Positions 40,962 through 50,638 of a stretch of 52,837 nucleotides of DNA are shown here, piece after piece. Position 1 is the first letter of the stretch; the number at the start of each line of letters is the position of its first letter. The DNA is taken from positions 1 through 52,837 of the forward strand of contig CAZQEN010000004.1 in assembly GCA_964591605.1 (NCBI GenBank). Direction: 5' to 3'. Under the pieces are notes generated by a model, which saw nothing but the letters and a program-made list of their open reading frames with translations, was not told where the DNA came from and did not search any database. The stretch comes from CAYLLT01 sp964591605. GTDB taxonomy: Bacteria > Planctomycetota > Phycisphaerae > UBA1845 > PWPN01. The translations under genes and the position numbers were made by a program.

Positions 40962-41645
40962 ATGATGAGAAGTCGGATGGGAAGAGTCGTCTTGGCGGCT
41001 CTGGCTGTCTGTGTCGCGCAGGGGGTCTCATTTGGACAGGCGTTTACGGAAACGTTCGACACCGGGATCCCGGCGTCATGGTCGATCGTGGATAACTTCC
41101 CCATCCCGGGGAGCCCGGCTCACAGTGCCGTGCCGTGGACGACCAATGTGCTGGAGGGCATGGGCAACTACACCGCAGGAAGCGGCCAGGCGGCTACCGG
41201 CAGTTCGTACAACCACTCCGGGCAGTATGACATTTCGCTGATCATGCCCGCGTTCACCATCTCCCCGGTACCGGGTGAGGACAACCTCCGCTACCGGGTC
41301 AACTATCAACGCGTGGACGCCTTCGAGGCGTTCGACACGAACATCAGCATCAACGGCGCACCCTGGGTGACGATGGTGCACGAGACTTCCAGCCTGGGTG
41401 CGTGGTACAGTGCCGGCCCGCCCAACGTGATGCGAGTGATCGATATGGGCTTCTTCGGGGCCATGCCAGGCGACCTGGTGCGTGTGGAGTTCCGCTACTA
41501 CAGTACCTACCTGCTGCCGATGGTACACAACGAGTACGTCCAGATCGACGACGTGAACTGGGTGCTGCCGGAGCCGGGAACTCTGGCCCTGCTGGGACTG
41601 GGCGGCTTGACTGCGATCCGGCGCCGGCGCGCGGTCGAGCATTGA
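40962..41645 (+). CDS. PEP-CTERM sorted surface protein
   Basis: 227 residues. Signal peptide (about 1-26, VSFGQAF cleavage), a beta-sandwich of choice-of-anchor type (FTETFDTGIPASWSIVDNFP, ISINGAPWVTMVH, VRVEFRYYST) and a C-terminal PEP-CTERM tag: PEPGTLALLGLGGLTAIRRR with Pro-Glu-Pro, a hydrophobic helix and Arg cluster. Exosortase would cleave and anchor it. AGGAGG before the ATG at 40962. It follows the AraC gene and the conserved palindromic region. Confidence 0.88.
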   Translation: MMRSRMGRVVLAALAVCVAQGVSFGQAFTETFDTGIPASWSIVDNFPIPGSPAHSAVPWTTNVLEGMGNYTAGSGQAATGSSYNHSGQYDISLIMPAFTISPVPGEDNLRYRVNYQRVDAFEAFDTNISINGAPWVTMVHETSSLGAWYSAGPPNVMRVIDMGFFGAMPGDLVRVEFRYYSTYLLPMVHNEYVQIDDVNWVLPEPGTLALLGLGGLTAIRRRRAVEH

Positions 41646-41875
41646 AGGCACGTTCGCACTGTCGCGCTCGATCGACCACGTAGACGCGTCAGGCGGCGGC
41701 CGCTTTCTCTGGCAGAGGCCACTGAAAGATCTTAAATGAGTCGTTAACCACTTGTGTGCCCATGTGGCACCCTTCTTTGACGAAGACCGCGACGTGGAGG
41801 GTGATGATCTGATGACTTTCAGGCGCTGCGTTTCCGAATTCGCGAGGTGACGCTGGGCGGTCCTGCTCCGCTTAC

Positions 41876-42245
41876 TTGGGCTCGCCCTCAACGGAACGAG
41901 GATTAGGGTTGTTCACAACCACCCATCGACAGGTCCAAACGATTCCCCTCGAAAGGGGCCATGCCAACCCGAACCGGTTCCGCCACGTCTTCCGTGTTCA
42001 TACCAGTCTGACGCCCAACGGGTATCGACGGCGGTGCCGCCAGCAACCAAGGGTCTCCTCGGATCCCTGAGAGAACGGATCGAACGGGCCTCTCTTCCAT
42101 AGCCACTTGCGTTCCGGGCGATTCCGCTGGCACGGCGGTCGCACAAACAGCGCAGCATTTCCGGAATCCATATTGCGGTTCCTGAACCGGTTTGATTTCT
42201 GTTCGAGGCGGAGAATGGCAAGATTAGAGTGAAGTACTGGGTCGT
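41876..42245 (+). pseudogene. Decayed AraC-regulator copy and duplicated downstream region
   Basis: The first part (GCTCGCCCTCAA at 41880) matches sequence upstream of the AraC gene, then jumps to THRQVQTIPLERGHANPNRF...TSLTPNGYRR, the end of the AraC domain. About 850 bp in between are missing. The protein part has several substitutions, but the non-coding 180 bp after it match copy 1 closely, including GGCACGGCGGTCGCACAAAC, TTCCGGAA and GGTTCCTGAACC. This suggests selection on the non-coding region, perhaps a promoter for the lipoprotein gene downstream. The rest of 41646-42523 holds no gene. Confidence 0.75.
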
Positions 42246-42523
42246 AGCTAGGAGGAAATGATCCGTTTGCATCGGACGGGCGTCTCCATGAAAACGCCGG
42301 ATGATGCCAAGGCGGATGCGAAGAATCGTCTCAGTATGACAGCGCGTGCAACCGGACCCCGCCATGGGGCCGTTCGATCTGCGCGGAATGGGAGATCGGA
42401 CCATCGACGAGTTGGCCCGCGAAGACTGGCCGGCGGCGTGTTCGCGAGAGACTTCAGCGGAGGAGAGGCAAACCCCGCTTGACAATGCGCCGCATGCTGT
42501 CCGGCAGGGGCAGGAGAAGAATC

Positions 42524-45500
42524 ATGAGCCGTATTGCAGGACGCTGGCAGGGAACCTTGCTGGTCGCGCTGGGTGCGGTGGTCTTCGGGATCGTCGGCGA
42601 AGGCTGCACACCAGTGCAGCAGCAGAGCGCAGCCACGCTTGAGATGGCGGAGGAACGCAACGTCGGCATGGCGGCATGGCACGGATCACGGACGATCGAG
42701 TGCATGACCATTCCCGACCCGCAGTTGCGCGAGGAGTGCCTGCGGAACCGCGACGGGCTGTACTGGCAGTATTACTGGGCGATCTACCGCGGCGAGGCAT
42801 CGATCCCGGCCCTCGATGAGCCCCGCTGGCAGGCGGAGATGCAACGAATCCACTCCTCCTACGCCACAGGGGGCATTACCGCCGCACAGATCCGCGCGGA
42901 GCGGAAGAATTCCCGGGGCGTCCTGCTCGGTCCTTCCGGCATGATCTCGGTGGAGATCCCGATGCAATCGTCCGGCGGACCGGTCTTTTTCGCACAACCG
43001 GGTTCGCAGACAAAGCTCAATGTGGCTGGCTTCCCCATCCAGGTCTACAACGTCTCCGGTTTCATGGTCGCTCAGGTTGTGCCGGTGGGTCCCGATTGGG
43101 AGGTTACCGTCAACGACCTCAACCTGACGCTGCAGCACGTTTCTGGCGACATGCGGGCGATGACCACAGCGGCCCGCGACGCCGCGGGCAACGCGAGTAC
43201 GCCCGCCTCGGCGACCCTCTCGGTCGACCCGCTGAACACTGCACGGGTCAAGGGTACGCTCGATATCGTCTTGGCCTTGGGCAACCCCAACCGAGGCGAT
43301 CCGGTGTGGGTAGCCCGGCTGCCGATGACCGCTCCCAATCCCCCGGTCAACGCGATGACGTTCACCACCGGCGGTCTGTACGCCCCGGGCACAACGGTGT
43401 TCCCGACGCTCGCGTCTACCGCCAATGCCAACGCCGACTGCAACAACAACGGTATTCCCGACGGCCCGGAAATCGCCGGCGGCCAAGCCCAGGACTGCAA
43501 CCATAACGGTGTGCCGGACGACTGCGACATTGCCGCGCGCGCTGCTGACGACTGCAATGCCAACGGTGCGCCCGACGCCTGCGAGATCGCCAGCAGGACG
43601 CAGGGTGACACGAATGTCAACGGCCTGCTGGAGCCAGCGTGCGAATTCGTGGACTGCAACGGCGACGCCATCGATGACTTCCTGCAGCTTACCGCACTGG
43701 ACGTAGACCGCGACGGTTCTATCGACACCTGCGAGCAGGACTGCAACGGCAACGGCGTGTTCGATTACATCGATCTGAGTCTTGGCACATCGGCGGACTG
43801 CAACGTCAATCGTGTGCCCGATGAATGCGATGCGGGTACACAGCCGGCATTCGCTCCAGCGGTTAACTACGCAACTCCCTTAGCTGACAGCGCCCTGGTC
43901 CTGGGCGACTGGGACGGTGACGGCGATCTGGACGTGGCCAGCGCCAGCGATTCAGCCCCCCAGGTTGCGCCCCTGGTCAACGACGGCAATGGCGGATTCA
44001 CCCCGGCGCCCGTTGCTCCGCTCACGTCGGTCACCAATGGCATGGTTGCCGCCGCCTTGGACAACAACCCTTCGCCGGACCTGGCCGTCGTGAGCAGTTC
44101 CGCCGCCACGCTGACCGTGCTGCTCAACACCGGCGGCGGCACGTTCATCCCGCAGACGACCATCGCCCTGACCGTGGGGTCCGCACCTTACTCCGTCGCA
44201 GCGGGCGATCTGGATGGAGACCTCGACAACGATCTGGTAGTTGCCAACATCCAGGCCCATACGTTCTCGGTGCTGCTGAATCAGGGAAACGCGACGTTCG
44301 CGCCCCGGGTGGATTACACGAGCGGAGGACAGGGTCCGATCTCCGTCGCGTTGGGCGACATCGACGGCGACGGCCGTCTTGACGTGGTGCTGGCTAACCG
44401 CTTCTCGCGGACGATCGGCTTGCGGCTCAATGACGGCTATGGCCACTTTACCGCCCCGCCATTGGCGGTAGCGGTAACCGGAGATCCGATTTACGTCACG
44501 ACGGCCGACCTCGACGTTGCGGGCCGCCACGACATCATCGCCCTGTGTGATTCAACGGGGGAGGCAGTGATCTATCAACTGGACGGCACGACCCTGGTGT
44601 TGCGGGCGACCATCGAGTCAGGGTCGAGCTGCAATCCCAAATCCGCGGCCGCGGCCGACTTCAACAGGGACGGCGGGCTTGACGTGGCGCTAGCCTGCAA
44701 CGGCACGGCTTCACTTCGCCTAGCGGTGCGTGACGCCGCGGGTGCCTACCCCTCTCCGACATCATCTATCTCCGTGGATGCAGGCCCGGTATCGGTCCAG
44801 GCCGGCCGTCTCGACGCAGATACCGAAAGCGACTTGGCCGTCACCGCCGGTGCGGGTGTCTGCGTGCGGCTCGCTCGGCCGGTCACGGGCAGCAGCCCCG
44901 ACTGCAACAGCGACGGCGTGCCCGATGAGTGCCAGACCGCGGATATCGACATGGATGGGCGGCCGGATATCTGCGATAACTGCCCCGAGGCAGCCAACCC
45001 GGGCCAGGAAGACGGGGACCTCGACGTCGCAGGCGACCTGTGCGACAACTGCCCCGGGCGGGCCAACCCGGCCCTGGCCGCCGTGCTGGCCGACAGTCTC
45101 CGGCTGGTCGTGGCGGACTCCAGCTCCCTGCGTTTGTTCAATCCGAACGCCGCGCTGATCAGCTCGACGGCTCTGGCCGCTCGCAGCGACGTCGTCCGCC
45201 AGGGGGACCGGCTTATCAGACTGGATCGTGAATACGGCCTGATGTACGTGTACGACAGCAATGGCAACCAGATCGACGTGATCTCCTTCACCGGCCGCGG
45301 CGAGGTCGTCATGAACGGCGACCGCATCGTGCTGATCGACGATCTGGGCGTGCGTATCCTGGACCTCGACGGCAACGTTCTGTTGACGCTTCCCACGCCT
45401 GCACGGGCCCGCGTGCAGATTGACGCCAACGGCATCATTGTGGTGTGGGATGGGAGCCCTGGTCAGGTCGTTTTCCTGAACCGTGATGGCTTGTGGCAAG

Positions 45501-47878
45501 GTGAGCAGAACAGCTTTCGCCGGATTGCCGTTACTGCCGATGGCGATCGGATCGTGACTGTCACCGAGACAGAACCCGGCGTCTACCTGATCACTATCTT
45601 TGATCGAGGGTTCTTCACGGTCAAGATCGCGGAACGGATGGTCGACGGACAGGAGCCCCGGATCATCATCGACGGGGACCGGATCCTCATCATCGAGTAT
45701 TCCGACACGTGGATCCTCGATCGAGATGGCAACCCGATCAACGTCATCGTGGGCCACGGGCCCAAAGATGTAACCATCAACGGTGACCGCATCGTCATTA
45801 TCGAATACTTCGCCTACGGCTTTGCGGTACGCGTTTACGATCGCAACGGTTCTGCGATCGGCGGCAAGATCTATCAGTCGGATCTCCTCTTCACCATCAC
45901 CAAGGTCATCATCAACAGCGACCGGATCATCGTGGTACGCGCCGATGGGATTCGCCTGCATGACCGGGACGGCTACGAGGTGGGCGACCGGATTCCCGTT
46001 ACGGTTCAGGGACCCCGACAGCCCACGGTCCTCGTCGAGGGTGATCGGATCGTCGTGATCGACGATAACTCCATTCGCTTCTTCGATCGCAACGGGCAGA
46101 TGAAAGGTTCGCCTGTCGCGACCAACGGCACGGGGGAGGTCGTCGCGGCGGGCGATCGCTTCGTCGTCATCGACAATGCGGGCATCCGGATCTACGACCG
46201 CGACGGCAACTTCGTGTACTCAACCGGGACCACCGGCCGGCCGACGGTCGTCGTTGGCGGTAGCCGAATCGTTCTGATCGACGATTTCAGCGTCCGCATC
46301 CTGGACCACGACGGCAATCTGATCGGCCGCGAGATCTTCCCCGCCGGCCGGGCCAGCGTCAGCATTGTGGGTGACCGGATCATCATCAACGATTCGGAGA
46401 AAGTCCGGGTCTATAACCTTTCGGGCCAGGCCATCGGCGCGGCTGTCAAGACAAGGAATCGCTTTCAGGCCGATGCCGACGGGGACGGTGTCGGCGACGC
46501 CTGTGACAACCTGCCGGACGTCGCCAATCCGGATCAGGCCGACTCGGATGGCGACGGTCTGCCCGACGTCATCGACAACTGCCCACGCCACTTCAATCCG
46601 GACCAGTTTGACGGCGACGGGGATGGTGTGAGCGATGCCTGCGACGAATGCCCGGACACCATCATCGGCGCGCCGGTCCACGGTACTGGCTGTCCGTGGT
46701 TGGTGCCCGGTGATTTCGATCGCGACGGGGATGTGGACGGCAACGAAGTTCAGCTCTTTGCGAGCTGTGCCGCCGGACCTGCGATTCCCCTCCTGCAGAA
46801 CTGCGCTTTCGTGGATTTTGATCGCGACGGTGACGGCGATCTGAACGACTTTGGCCGTCTCCAGGTATGCTTCAGCGGCCAGGACCAGCCCGCCGATCCA
46901 GACTGCGACGCTGCGTTGACCGTCTCGCAGCTCAACATCACGTTCGACGGCCAGTACCACCCCGACACCGACTGGGGCATGGTGAAGGTGCCGTACGTCG
47001 GCTCCGCCGGGGTCCTGTACTTCAACCTGGCCGTCAACGGCGCCTGGCAGGTCCGAAACATGCCTGTGCTGAGCCCGCGCGGTGCTGGCGTCCGCCAGGC
47101 GGACCGCTTCTACTTTGACCTGGAGGTGCCGACCGGCACTGACGTGCCCTCGTTGTACTACGCTTGGGAGCTCACCCACGCCGTGCGGACGGAAATGCCC
47201 GCGGGCGCGACCTTCGCGATCATGGCCGACGAGTGCTCCTCCTATTCCAAGTCCAGCGGCACCCAGGGCCAGAACATGGACCTCCAGGATGCCGGCGGTG
47301 TGCTCGATGGACGCCAGGTCGTCGGCCAACCGGCCACCCAGACGGACTTCCCCAACCAGGAGTGCGGCGAGAACGAGTGCGTCCCTGCCGCGATCTCCAA
47401 CAGCATCCAGTGGCTGAACAAGAAGTACAACCTTGGGATTCCCCCCGAGGACACCACGATCGAGAAGATGAAGGAAGTGGCCAAGTGGGATAAGGAACTC
47501 GGCGGCTGCGACGACAACTGGCCGCAGAGGAAACAGGACTGGATGAAGAAGAAGGGGTACAAGGTCACGACCACTCCCGTGCCCCGGTTCAACATTGCCA
47601 GCGTTTATGAATCCATCAAGAAGGGCTGCGACGTGGAGGTTCAGATCAACCATCATTGCGCGGCCGTCACTGGCATTCAGAAGCTGGCTGCTGACGATCA
47701 GTATGACGACGACTGGGTACTCAAGCTCTCCTCCGACGACGGTAAGGGCGACGGGGGCAAAAAGGCGACGACCGACACCGTCGTTTATGATGGCGAGTTC
47801 CAGCGGTTCCACGGCGCTCCGTGGGTCGAAAACCATTCACCGGACATGATCGTCGTTGAATGCAAGGAGGACCAGTGA
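42524..47878 (+). CDS. Giant multidomain lipoprotein with dockerin and C39-like peptidase domain
   Basis: 1784 residues. Lipoprotein signal with Cys28 (GIVGEGC). Domains: unknown (29-300), DCNxNGVPDxCD calcium repeats (303-445), FG-GAP/VCBS-like repeats (447-780; LGDWDGDGDLDVA, AGDLDGDLDNDLVVA), thrombospondin-3-like (785-850). Next are twelve units of 33-45 residues (852-1315) with GDRIVLIDDxxVRIxDRDGN, probably a beta-propeller, then more type-3 repeats and a dockerin (1395-1460). The tail ends in a domain with NQECGENECVPAAISNSIQW (about 1612) and INHHCAAVTG (about 1707), the Gln, Cys and His of C39-like papain-fold peptidases. AGGAG before ATG 42524. A dockerin inside, not at the end, is unusual. 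Confidence 0.85.
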   Translation: MSRIAGRWQGTLLVALGAVVFGIVGEGCTPVQQQSAATLEMAEERNVGMAAWHGSRTIECMTIPDPQLREECLRNRDGLYWQYYWAIYRGEASIPALDEPRWQAEMQRIHSSYATGGITAAQIRAERKNSRGVLLGPSGMISVEIPMQSSGGPVFFAQPGSQTKLNVAGFPIQVYNVSGFMVAQVVPVGPDWEVTVNDLNLTLQHVSGDMRAMTTAARDAAGNASTPASATLSVDPLNTARVKGTLDIVLALGNPNRGDPVWVARLPMTAPNPPVNAMTFTTGGLYAPGTTVFPTLASTANANADCNNNGIPDGPEIAGGQAQDCNHNGVPDDCDIAARAADDCNANGAPDACEIASRTQGDTNVNGLLEPACEFVDCNGDAIDDFLQLTALDVDRDGSIDTCEQDCNGNGVFDYIDLSLGTSADCNVNRVPDECDAGTQPAFAPAVNYATPLADSALVLGDWDGDGDLDVASASDSAPQVAPLVNDGNGGFTPAPVAPLTSVTNGMVAAALDNNPSPDLAVVSSSAATLTVLLNTGGGTFIPQTTIALTVGSAPYSVAAGDLDGDLDNDLVVANIQAHTFSVLLNQGNATFAPRVDYTSGGQGPISVALGDIDGDGRLDVVLANRFSRTIGLRLNDGYGHFTAPPLAVAVTGDPIYVTTADLDVAGRHDIIALCDSTGEAVIYQLDGTTLVLRATIESGSSCNPKSAAAADFNRDGGLDVALACNGTASLRLAVRDAAGAYPSPTSSISVDAGPVSVQAGRLDADTESDLAVTAGAGVCVRLARPVTGSSPDCNSDGVPDECQTADIDMDGRPDICDNCPEAANPGQEDGDLDVAGDLCDNCPGRANPALAAVLADSLRLVVADSSSLRLFNPNAALISSTALAARSDVVRQGDRLIRLDREYGLMYVYDSNGNQIDVISFTGRGEVVMNGDRIVLIDDLGVRILDLDGNVLLTLPTPARARVQIDANGIIVVWDGSPGQVVFLNRDGLWQGEQNSFRRIAVTADGDRIVTVTETEPGVYLITIFDRGFFTVKIAERMVDGQEPRIIIDGDRILIIEYSDTWILDRDGNPINVIVGHGPKDVTINGDRIVIIEYFAYGFAVRVYDRNGSAIGGKIYQSDLLFTITKVIINSDRIIVVRADGIRLHDRDGYEVGDRIPVTVQGPRQPTVLVEGDRIVVIDDNSIRFFDRNGQMKGSPVATNGTGEVVAAGDRFVVIDNAGIRIYDRDGNFVYSTGTTGRPTVVVGGSRIVLIDDFSVRILDHDGNLIGREIFPAGRASVSIVGDRIIINDSEKVRVYNLSGQAIGAAVKTRNRFQADADGDGVGDACDNLPDVANPDQADSDGDGLPDVIDNCPRHFNPDQFDGDGDGVSDACDECPDTIIGAPVHGTGCPWLVPGDFDRDGDVDGNEVQLFASCAAGPAIPLLQNCAFVDFDRDGDGDLNDFGRLQVCFSGQDQPADPDCDAALTVSQLNITFDGQYHPDTDWGMVKVPYVGSAGVLYFNLAVNGAWQVRNMPVLSPRGAGVRQADRFYFDLEVPTGTDVPSLYYAWELTHAVRTEMPAGATFAIMADECSSYSKSSGTQGQNMDLQDAGGVLDGRQVVGQPATQTDFPNQECGENECVPAAISNSIQWLNKKYNLGIPPEDTTIEKMKEVAKWDKELGGCDDNWPQRKQDWMKKKGYKVTTTPVPRFNIASVYESIKKGCDVEVQINHHCAAVTGIQKLAADDQYDDDWVLKLSSDDGKGDGGKKATTDTVVYDGEFQRFHGAPWVENHSPDMIVVECKEDQ

Positions 47879-48332
47879 CTTGCCGACCGGACACAAAGCC
47901 ACCGCTGAAGTCCTGAATCCCACGAGTCGGATGTGGCAGGATCCAGCATCAACTGACGGGCGACAAAAGTGAGAATGGGAGCGCCAAGCGTTGGCCCCAG
48001 GACCCGGGCAACTGCATAATTGTCGTCGCGGCGGAACAAAGCCAGCGAACGATTCTAACATATCGCATGTGAGGGATTGCAGACCAGGAGGGAGAGATCT
48101 GTGCGACACCGCCGTCTTGGCTGCCGGTGCTGGGTTCTCATTAGGAGTGCCCGGCCGCGGGACGGCGGTGCCGAAAATGCAGTATTGGGAGATCGGGAAC
48201 GAATTGAAGTTGGTGATTATGGTGCGTTTCCAACCAACCACCGGGATGCACTCTGACACTGACAGCATCCGCGAGCAACAGCTCGAGCACTCCGCCAAGT
48301 CGCTGCAAGGAGACGCTCAAGGAGACCGGTCC
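47879..48332. other. Gap upstream of the Tat oxidoreductase
   Basis: No gene supported. It has CACCGCCGTC (48107-48116) and GACGGCGGTG (48161-48170), a 10-bp inverted repeat around 44 bp, and a small GCCAA/TTGGC hairpin near 47980. An open frame runs through to the oxidoreductase, but it has no start site before 48333. Confidence 0.5.
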
Positions 48333-49535
48333 ATGGCTGTTGATTCCATCACGCGGCGTTCGCTGTTGCAGGCGATGGCTCTTGGCGCGGCCGGACTGGG
48401 GCTGCAGGCTGCCGCCGTGGCACAGGAGCCGGCGATTGAGGGGTTCGAGCCTTCCCAAACCGACCCCGATGCGTCGCGGGGCTGGAAACCGATTTCGGAC
48501 CGCCGGCTCCGCGTCGGCCTGGCGGGTTACGGCGTGTGTAAGTTCGGGACGGCGTTCAGCTTTCAGCATCATCCGAACGTCGAGGTAGCGGCGGTGACGG
48601 ATCTGGATCCGGAGCGTTGCGCGACGATGGCGAAGGTGGCGCGGTGCGAGAAGACGTATGCGTCGGTCGAGGGAATGCTCAAGGATGATCGGATCGAGGC
48701 GGTGTTTCTGGCCACTGATGCCCCCAGCCATGCGCGGCTCGCGATCGCGGCGCTCGATCGCGGCAAGCACGTGGCGTCGGCGGTGCCGGCCGTGTGGGGG
48801 TCGCTCGAGGATGCGGATGCACTGTTCGAGGCGGTGAGACGCAGTGGGCGGACGTACATGATGTTCGAGACCTCGTGTTTTCATGAGGATCTTTACGCCA
48901 TGCACGAGATCTATGCGGCGGGTGGCTTCGGGAAGCTGGTGTACTCGGAGGGCGAATACTATCACTACACGGAAACGCCGATTGACTCCTTCAGAGGCTG
49001 GCGCGTGGGCTCGCCGCCGCAGTGGTACCCGACGCATGCGACCGCGTATTACGTGGGCGTGACCGGCGGGAGCTTCACCGAGGTCTCGTGCATGGGCATG
49101 CCGAGCCTCAGGCCGTTCCTGAAGCCCGAAAACAACCGTTACAAGAACCCATTCGGCACGGAGATTGCGCTGCTTCGCACGAGCGAAGGCGGCATGGCCC
49201 GGATGGTGATCAGCAAGGATACGCCCGGCCACGGGGGCGAGATGGGGCGCATCCGCGGACAGAAGGGCAGCTTCTACGGCAAATACGAAGGGCTCGAGAA
49301 GAACCTGCCGCCCACGCGTCGGCCGCCGCTGCCGCCGGGTGTACAGGCGGGGGGTCATGGTGGCTCACACGGCCCCCTCATGGCCGAGTTCGTCGCCGCG
49401 ATTCTGGAAAGCCGCCGGCCGCGGGTGGATGTCGTCGCGGCGCTGAACATGACGGTGGCCGGGATCGTCGCGCATCAGTCGGCGCTCAAGGATGGCGAGT
49501 TGCTGAAGATCCCGCAGTATGCGTGGCCGGGGTGA
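48333..49535 (+). CDS. Tat-exported Gfo/Idh/MocA family oxidoreductase
   Basis: 400 residues. Twin-Arg signal (ITRRSLLQAMALGAAGLGLQ) and then the Rossmann NAD(P) domain (LRVGLAGYGVCKFGTAFSFQ, VAAVTDLDPERCATMAKVAR, EAVFLATDAPSHARLAIAAL, the usual EKP replaced by SAVPAVWG) and the C-terminal beta-sheet (VTGGSFTEVSCMGMPSLRPF). The missing EKP lysine is notable and could change activity. AAGGAG nine bases before ATG 48333. Planctomycetes carry many such periplasmic enzymes acting on sugars or aminosugars; the substrate is unknown. A truncated relative is at 39384. Confidence 0.9.
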   Translation: MAVDSITRRSLLQAMALGAAGLGLQAAAVAQEPAIEGFEPSQTDPDASRGWKPISDRRLRVGLAGYGVCKFGTAFSFQHHPNVEVAAVTDLDPERCATMAKVARCEKTYASVEGMLKDDRIEAVFLATDAPSHARLAIAALDRGKHVASAVPAVWGSLEDADALFEAVRRSGRTYMMFETSCFHEDLYAMHEIYAAGGFGKLVYSEGEYYHYTETPIDSFRGWRVGSPPQWYPTHATAYYVGVTGGSFTEVSCMGMPSLRPFLKPENNRYKNPFGTEIALLRTSEGGMARMVISKDTPGHGGEMGRIRGQKGSFYGKYEGLEKNLPPTRRPPLPPGVQAGGHGGSHGPLMAEFVAAILESRRPRVDVVAALNMTVAGIVAHQSALKDGELLKIPQYAWPG

Positions 49536-49971
49536 CCTTATCACCACGGAGACCTGGTGCGGGCGTTGCCCACAACCGGATTTGAGTTCTGGAATCTGAG
49601 ATTTGAGATGATGTCGTCCCAGGAATCTGCGCAGGGCGATAAGAAATCAAACGTTTGTGGCACGGAGGGCACGGAGAATACGGTAAAGAGGTGTGAATTA
49701 CAGGGTGGAGCCGGAGCACAGACGGCTCGATGCGTGATCGATGGGCGCTGCCCGAATCGCCAGTCCCTGTGTTGCTGGAATGGAGGAGTTCGTTGAAATC
49801 GGGCGCTCTGATATGTATGCTGAAACTGCTGTCTCGCACCTGATCTCGTGCGGCGGGTGAACACGTCGTGTGCTCATTTGATGGTTGGGACACGCCGTGC
49901 GAGGCGGATTGCGGGTGAGGGGAGAGGCCAGCGCAGCATCTTTGAGAATCTCCTTAGACTGGTGGTGGCGC
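49536..49971. other. Gap with short-period repeats
   Basis: Contains GGAATCTGAGATTTGAGATG (49592-49611) and GGCACGGAGGGCACGGAGAA (49658-49677), both of the wordlike short-period type seen at other gaps. No gene, terminator or promoter seen. Confidence 0.5.
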
Positions 49972-50601
49972 ATGCACACGCTGGCTCTGTTCTTTGCGGT
50001 TTCACTGGTCTCGACGGCAACGCCGGGCCCGGCCGTGCTTTATGTGAGCTCACAGGGCATGGGCGGCGGGATGCGTTCGGCGATTCCGGCCAGTCTCGGC
50101 ATTCTGTCGGCGGACGCTTTCTATATTCTGCTGTCGATCACCGGTTTGACCACGGTGCTGGTGACATCCTACGAGCTGTTCACGATCATCCGATGGGCGG
50201 GGGCCCTTTATCTGGTCTACCTGGGACTGCGTCTGCTGTGGGCGGGATTGGGGCCGACGCCCGCCGGCCCTTCGCCGCGCGGGATCGCCTCTTCACCGGT
50301 GCGGGCACTGACCGGCGGCTTCACGCTGCACGCCGCAAACCCCAAGGCGCTCCTGTACTTCGGGTCGCTCGTACCTCAGTTCGTGGATCCGGAGAAAACG
50401 CTGTGGCTGCAGCTCCTGTCGCTGGCGGTCGTTCATCTCATGACGGCGAGCGGCGTCCTGCTGGCGTACAGCATGCTCTCGGCCAGATTCCGCCGTTCAG
50501 CACCGTGCGTTCGCGTCCGACGTGCGGTCCACGCCGCGACGGGCTCGTTTCTGGTGGGCGCCGGCGTCAGTCTGGCCTTCGCCCGAAGAGGTACGCAGTA
50601 G
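49972..50601 (+). CDS. LysE family amino-acid exporter
   Basis: 209 residues with six helices. The family start is ALFFAVSLVSTATPGPAVLY and the first loop has QGMGGGMRSAIPASLGILSA; FTLHAANPKALLYFGSLVPQ is the second conserved region. Exports lysine, homoserine or threonine analogues; substrate open. ATG 49972 gives a normal start for the first helix. Confidence 0.88.
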   Translation: MHTLALFFAVSLVSTATPGPAVLYVSSQGMGGGMRSAIPASLGILSADAFYILLSITGLTTVLVTSYELFTIIRWAGALYLVYLGLRLLWAGLGPTPAGPSPRGIASSPVRALTGGFTLHAANPKALLYFGSLVPQFVDPEKTLWLQLLSLAVVHLMTASGVLLAYSMLSARFRRSAPCVRVRRAVHAATGSFLVGAGVSLAFARRGTQ

Positions 50602-50638
50602 TCGGGTTTTGCAGATCTGCGGACTGCCGGATCATTGG

